Assembly: GCA_030432565.1 (NCBI GenBank)
Contig: JAUIGV010000002.1
Span: 62,001 to 126,000, forward strand
Direction: 5' to 3'
Origin: Verrucomicrobiia bacterium
GTDB lineage: Bacteria; Verrucomicrobiota; Verrucomicrobiia; Verrucomicrobiales; Akkermansiaceae
Length of the DNA: 64,000 bases
The notes under the pieces were generated by a model, which saw only the letters and a list, made by a program, of their open reading frames with translations, did not search any database and was not told where the DNA came from. Below are positions 63,701 to 64,000 of this stretch, piece by piece. How positions within the stretch are numbered: position 1 is the stretch's first letter; each line of letters begins with the position of its first letter. A program made the translations under genes and the position numbers.

Positions 63701-64000
63701 GAGACGTCGATGTTGCCCGGGTTGAGGGTGAGAGCCATGGTGTTTTCAGTTTGCCAGGAGAGGGTGTTCCCCTTGGCGACAAAGAAGGTGATGGATGCTG
63801 ATGGTCCGGAAGTGGAATGGTGGGAGGAAACATCGTCGATCCAGAAGCCGGGATTGGAGCCGAATTCGGTTCCGAATTTGAATCCGGAGGGAGTGGCGGA
63901 TGACGGAGTGGATTGAAAACGGCTCAGGCCGGTGGCCGTGGAGGTGAAGCTGGTGCCATTGGCGTCGGAGAGGGCGAGGTCATAAGAGGCGGAAGGAGTG
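60733..64000 (-). CDS. CotH-kinase and lamin-tail domain secreted protein, cut by right edge
   Basis: The frame is open from 60733 to the window end, at least 1088 codons; the first Met visible (63738) is not the true start. A first lamin-tail domain is LILSEFLAINPSGDDWIELH; the CotH region has YDNVLVHLRGATTASLEKKP, SYLRDILPMGNLQAMGIPAP and NYYVHRNRFGEWMILPWDRD, the last being the CotH kinase-like active-site block. Two further lamin-tail domains follow (SGDQDDESLELQNPNNFAVD, LIISEIMYHPVDDTSEFIEL). Such multidomain proteins are common and secreted in Verrucomicrobia, often of unknown role; surface binding or protein modification are guesses. Confidence 0.87.
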   Translation of the reverse strand, partial: TPSASYDLALSDANGTSFTSTATGLSRFQSTPSSATPSGFKFGTEFGSNPGFWIDDVSSHHSTSGPSASITFFVAKGNTLSWQTENTMALTLNPGNIDVSGLTGYEVSPTSTTTYTLSTGIESRSFTIGVNEPSAPLILSEFLAINPSGDDWIELHNPNKFSLNLTDYALTDSATNPDKFLFPATVIQPGEYLVLTSDTFGFSLSGSGEYLALRDENGTILTEFSPQYPAQYSGVSYGLSSNTYVHLGTPTPGAENIPTPYITNHTFQTNPDGSITISALADSPAGSISSATLQYRRMFDSHSTVTMTSNGNLYSATIPSNPASPGEMIRWRIIVSDSFSMTTRLPLNLTTDSPEYFGTVIPEPSLTTQLPVLRWFLPPENFPAADTRSGTRCSLFWQGEFYDNVLVHLRGATTASLEKKPHQFEANPGHDFLLHPDAPRVDQINVNAAYPDSSYLRDILPMGNLQAMGIPAPETFPVRVQRNGTFHSLGIMVEQPDNEFLNRHDDLLDPDGSFYKATGNGSWLASTTGFEARNNSSLTDLAAFTSSLNGPNQLDFLLENTDLPSLVNYLAVNVVDSIFNPQKNYYVHRNRFGEWMILPWDRDFSYGHRWLGSGDLRGPAGPTTFLVTDERYEWGGSNNDFKSGYNRLFDAIFDNPETSQMFYRRLRTTMDTVLVPGHLESRIEELRLLMKQEADLDRATWGFTNNGSYRRFPRESFDAALDRIKNTYLPQRRIFLENDGGTPSRGTLPASQPAAPSITFGTIVTNPPSGDQDDESLELQNPNNFAVDLSNWTLSGAISHTLRPGTVIPANSSLILSPRIQQYRTKNPPAFSQGNFSGHFSNFSETLDLHDSPGNLIATITTPNLPSENQLFLIISEIMYHPVDDTSEFIELLNTSETVTLDLSGVAFTQGIQFTFPAGTSLAPGERLVLSSFTSGKLSNGGETLKLDDADGSTIAEFAYSDSAPWPTSPDGSGPSLTFRGGNPNLPSHWRASTTAGGTPGTSDTIPYTSGDLLDYALASHLFNFQNKTLTVTPKPGADDALLIPQWSTDLVTWQDTNLTLLSTEPLIWTLPDRTSSKAFYRIKIELR

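Noticed and set aside
63908-63920. GTGGATTGAAAAC, similar to the end of the CRISPR repeat
   Set aside because: It lies inside the open frame of the CotH/lamin-tail gene, lacks the 5' half and stem of the repeat, and is most likely chance.

Overview
The window most likely comes from a Verrucomicrobiota bacterium, probably near the Verrucomicrobiales. The clues are two DUF1501 / DUF1549-DUF1553 modules (a Planctomycetes-Verrucomicrobia signature), two PEP-CTERM proteins with an exosortase, H-X9-DG prepilin-like and CotH/lamin-tail secreted proteins, a FecR-LamG protein behind an ECF sigma factor, and a Bacteroidota/Verrucomicrobiota-type succinate dehydrogenase. These assignments rest on motif reading only; no database search was run.

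Layout. 1-13.5 kb: alanine racemase (cut by the left edge), a HerA-like ATPase, a hot-dog thioesterase, gpmI, a family 4 glycosyltransferase, a GH31 alpha-glucosidase, an alpha/beta hydrolase, a SirB1-like protein, an SGNH plus alpha/beta hydrolase fusion, and an exosortase whose catalytic Cys position is an in-frame TGA. 13.7-24.7 kb: a PEP-CTERM protein, a LamG protein, a DUF1501/DUF1549 pair, fabI, two small membrane proteins and a tricorn-like protease. 24.7-41.5 kb: a complete type I-C CRISPR-Cas locus on the minus strand. 42-43.6 kb: a VWA protein and a divergent WYL regulator of the BrxR/CapW type. 43.6-47.1 kb: sdhCAB. 47.3-53.7 kb: an operon of ECF sigma factor, FecR-LamG, PSCyt1-DUF1549-DUF1553 and DUF1501. 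54-64 kb: a prepilin-like protein, a fucose-type permease, a sugar epimerase-like TIM barrel, a second PEP-CTERM protein, an unrecognised large secreted protein, and a CotH/lamin-tail protein cut by the right edge.

The CRISPR locus is the centrepiece. By my count the array has 106 repeats and 105 spacers. The gene order is cas3 - abrB - (intergenic) - PIN - cas5c - cas8c - cas7 - unknown gene - cas4 - cas1 - cas2 - leader - array. Three things depart from a textbook I-C locus. (1) A VapBC-like pair (AbrB-fold antitoxin, PIN toxin) sits between cas3 and cas5c, and the PIN stop overlaps the cas5c start (TAATG). (2) The 193-bp gap between antitoxin and toxin holds a degenerate CRISPR repeat on the plus strand, followed by a spacer-like sequence. 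Its first 7 nt match a TTC-flanked site about 90 bp away, lying between the candidate -35 and -10 boxes of the PIN-cas5c promoter. This is the architecture of a crRNA-like regulatory RNA (CreA/CreR class) that would let the I-C effector repress its own operon and its embedded toxin. (3) An unrecognised gene between cas7 and cas4 is split by an in-frame TAG.

A second notable locus is the exosortase: its TGA falls at the nucleophile position and is followed by a hairpin compatible with a bacterial SECIS, so it is either a selenocysteine exosortase or a freshly broken gene. Two in-frame stops in one window also leave room for base errors, which should be excluded first.
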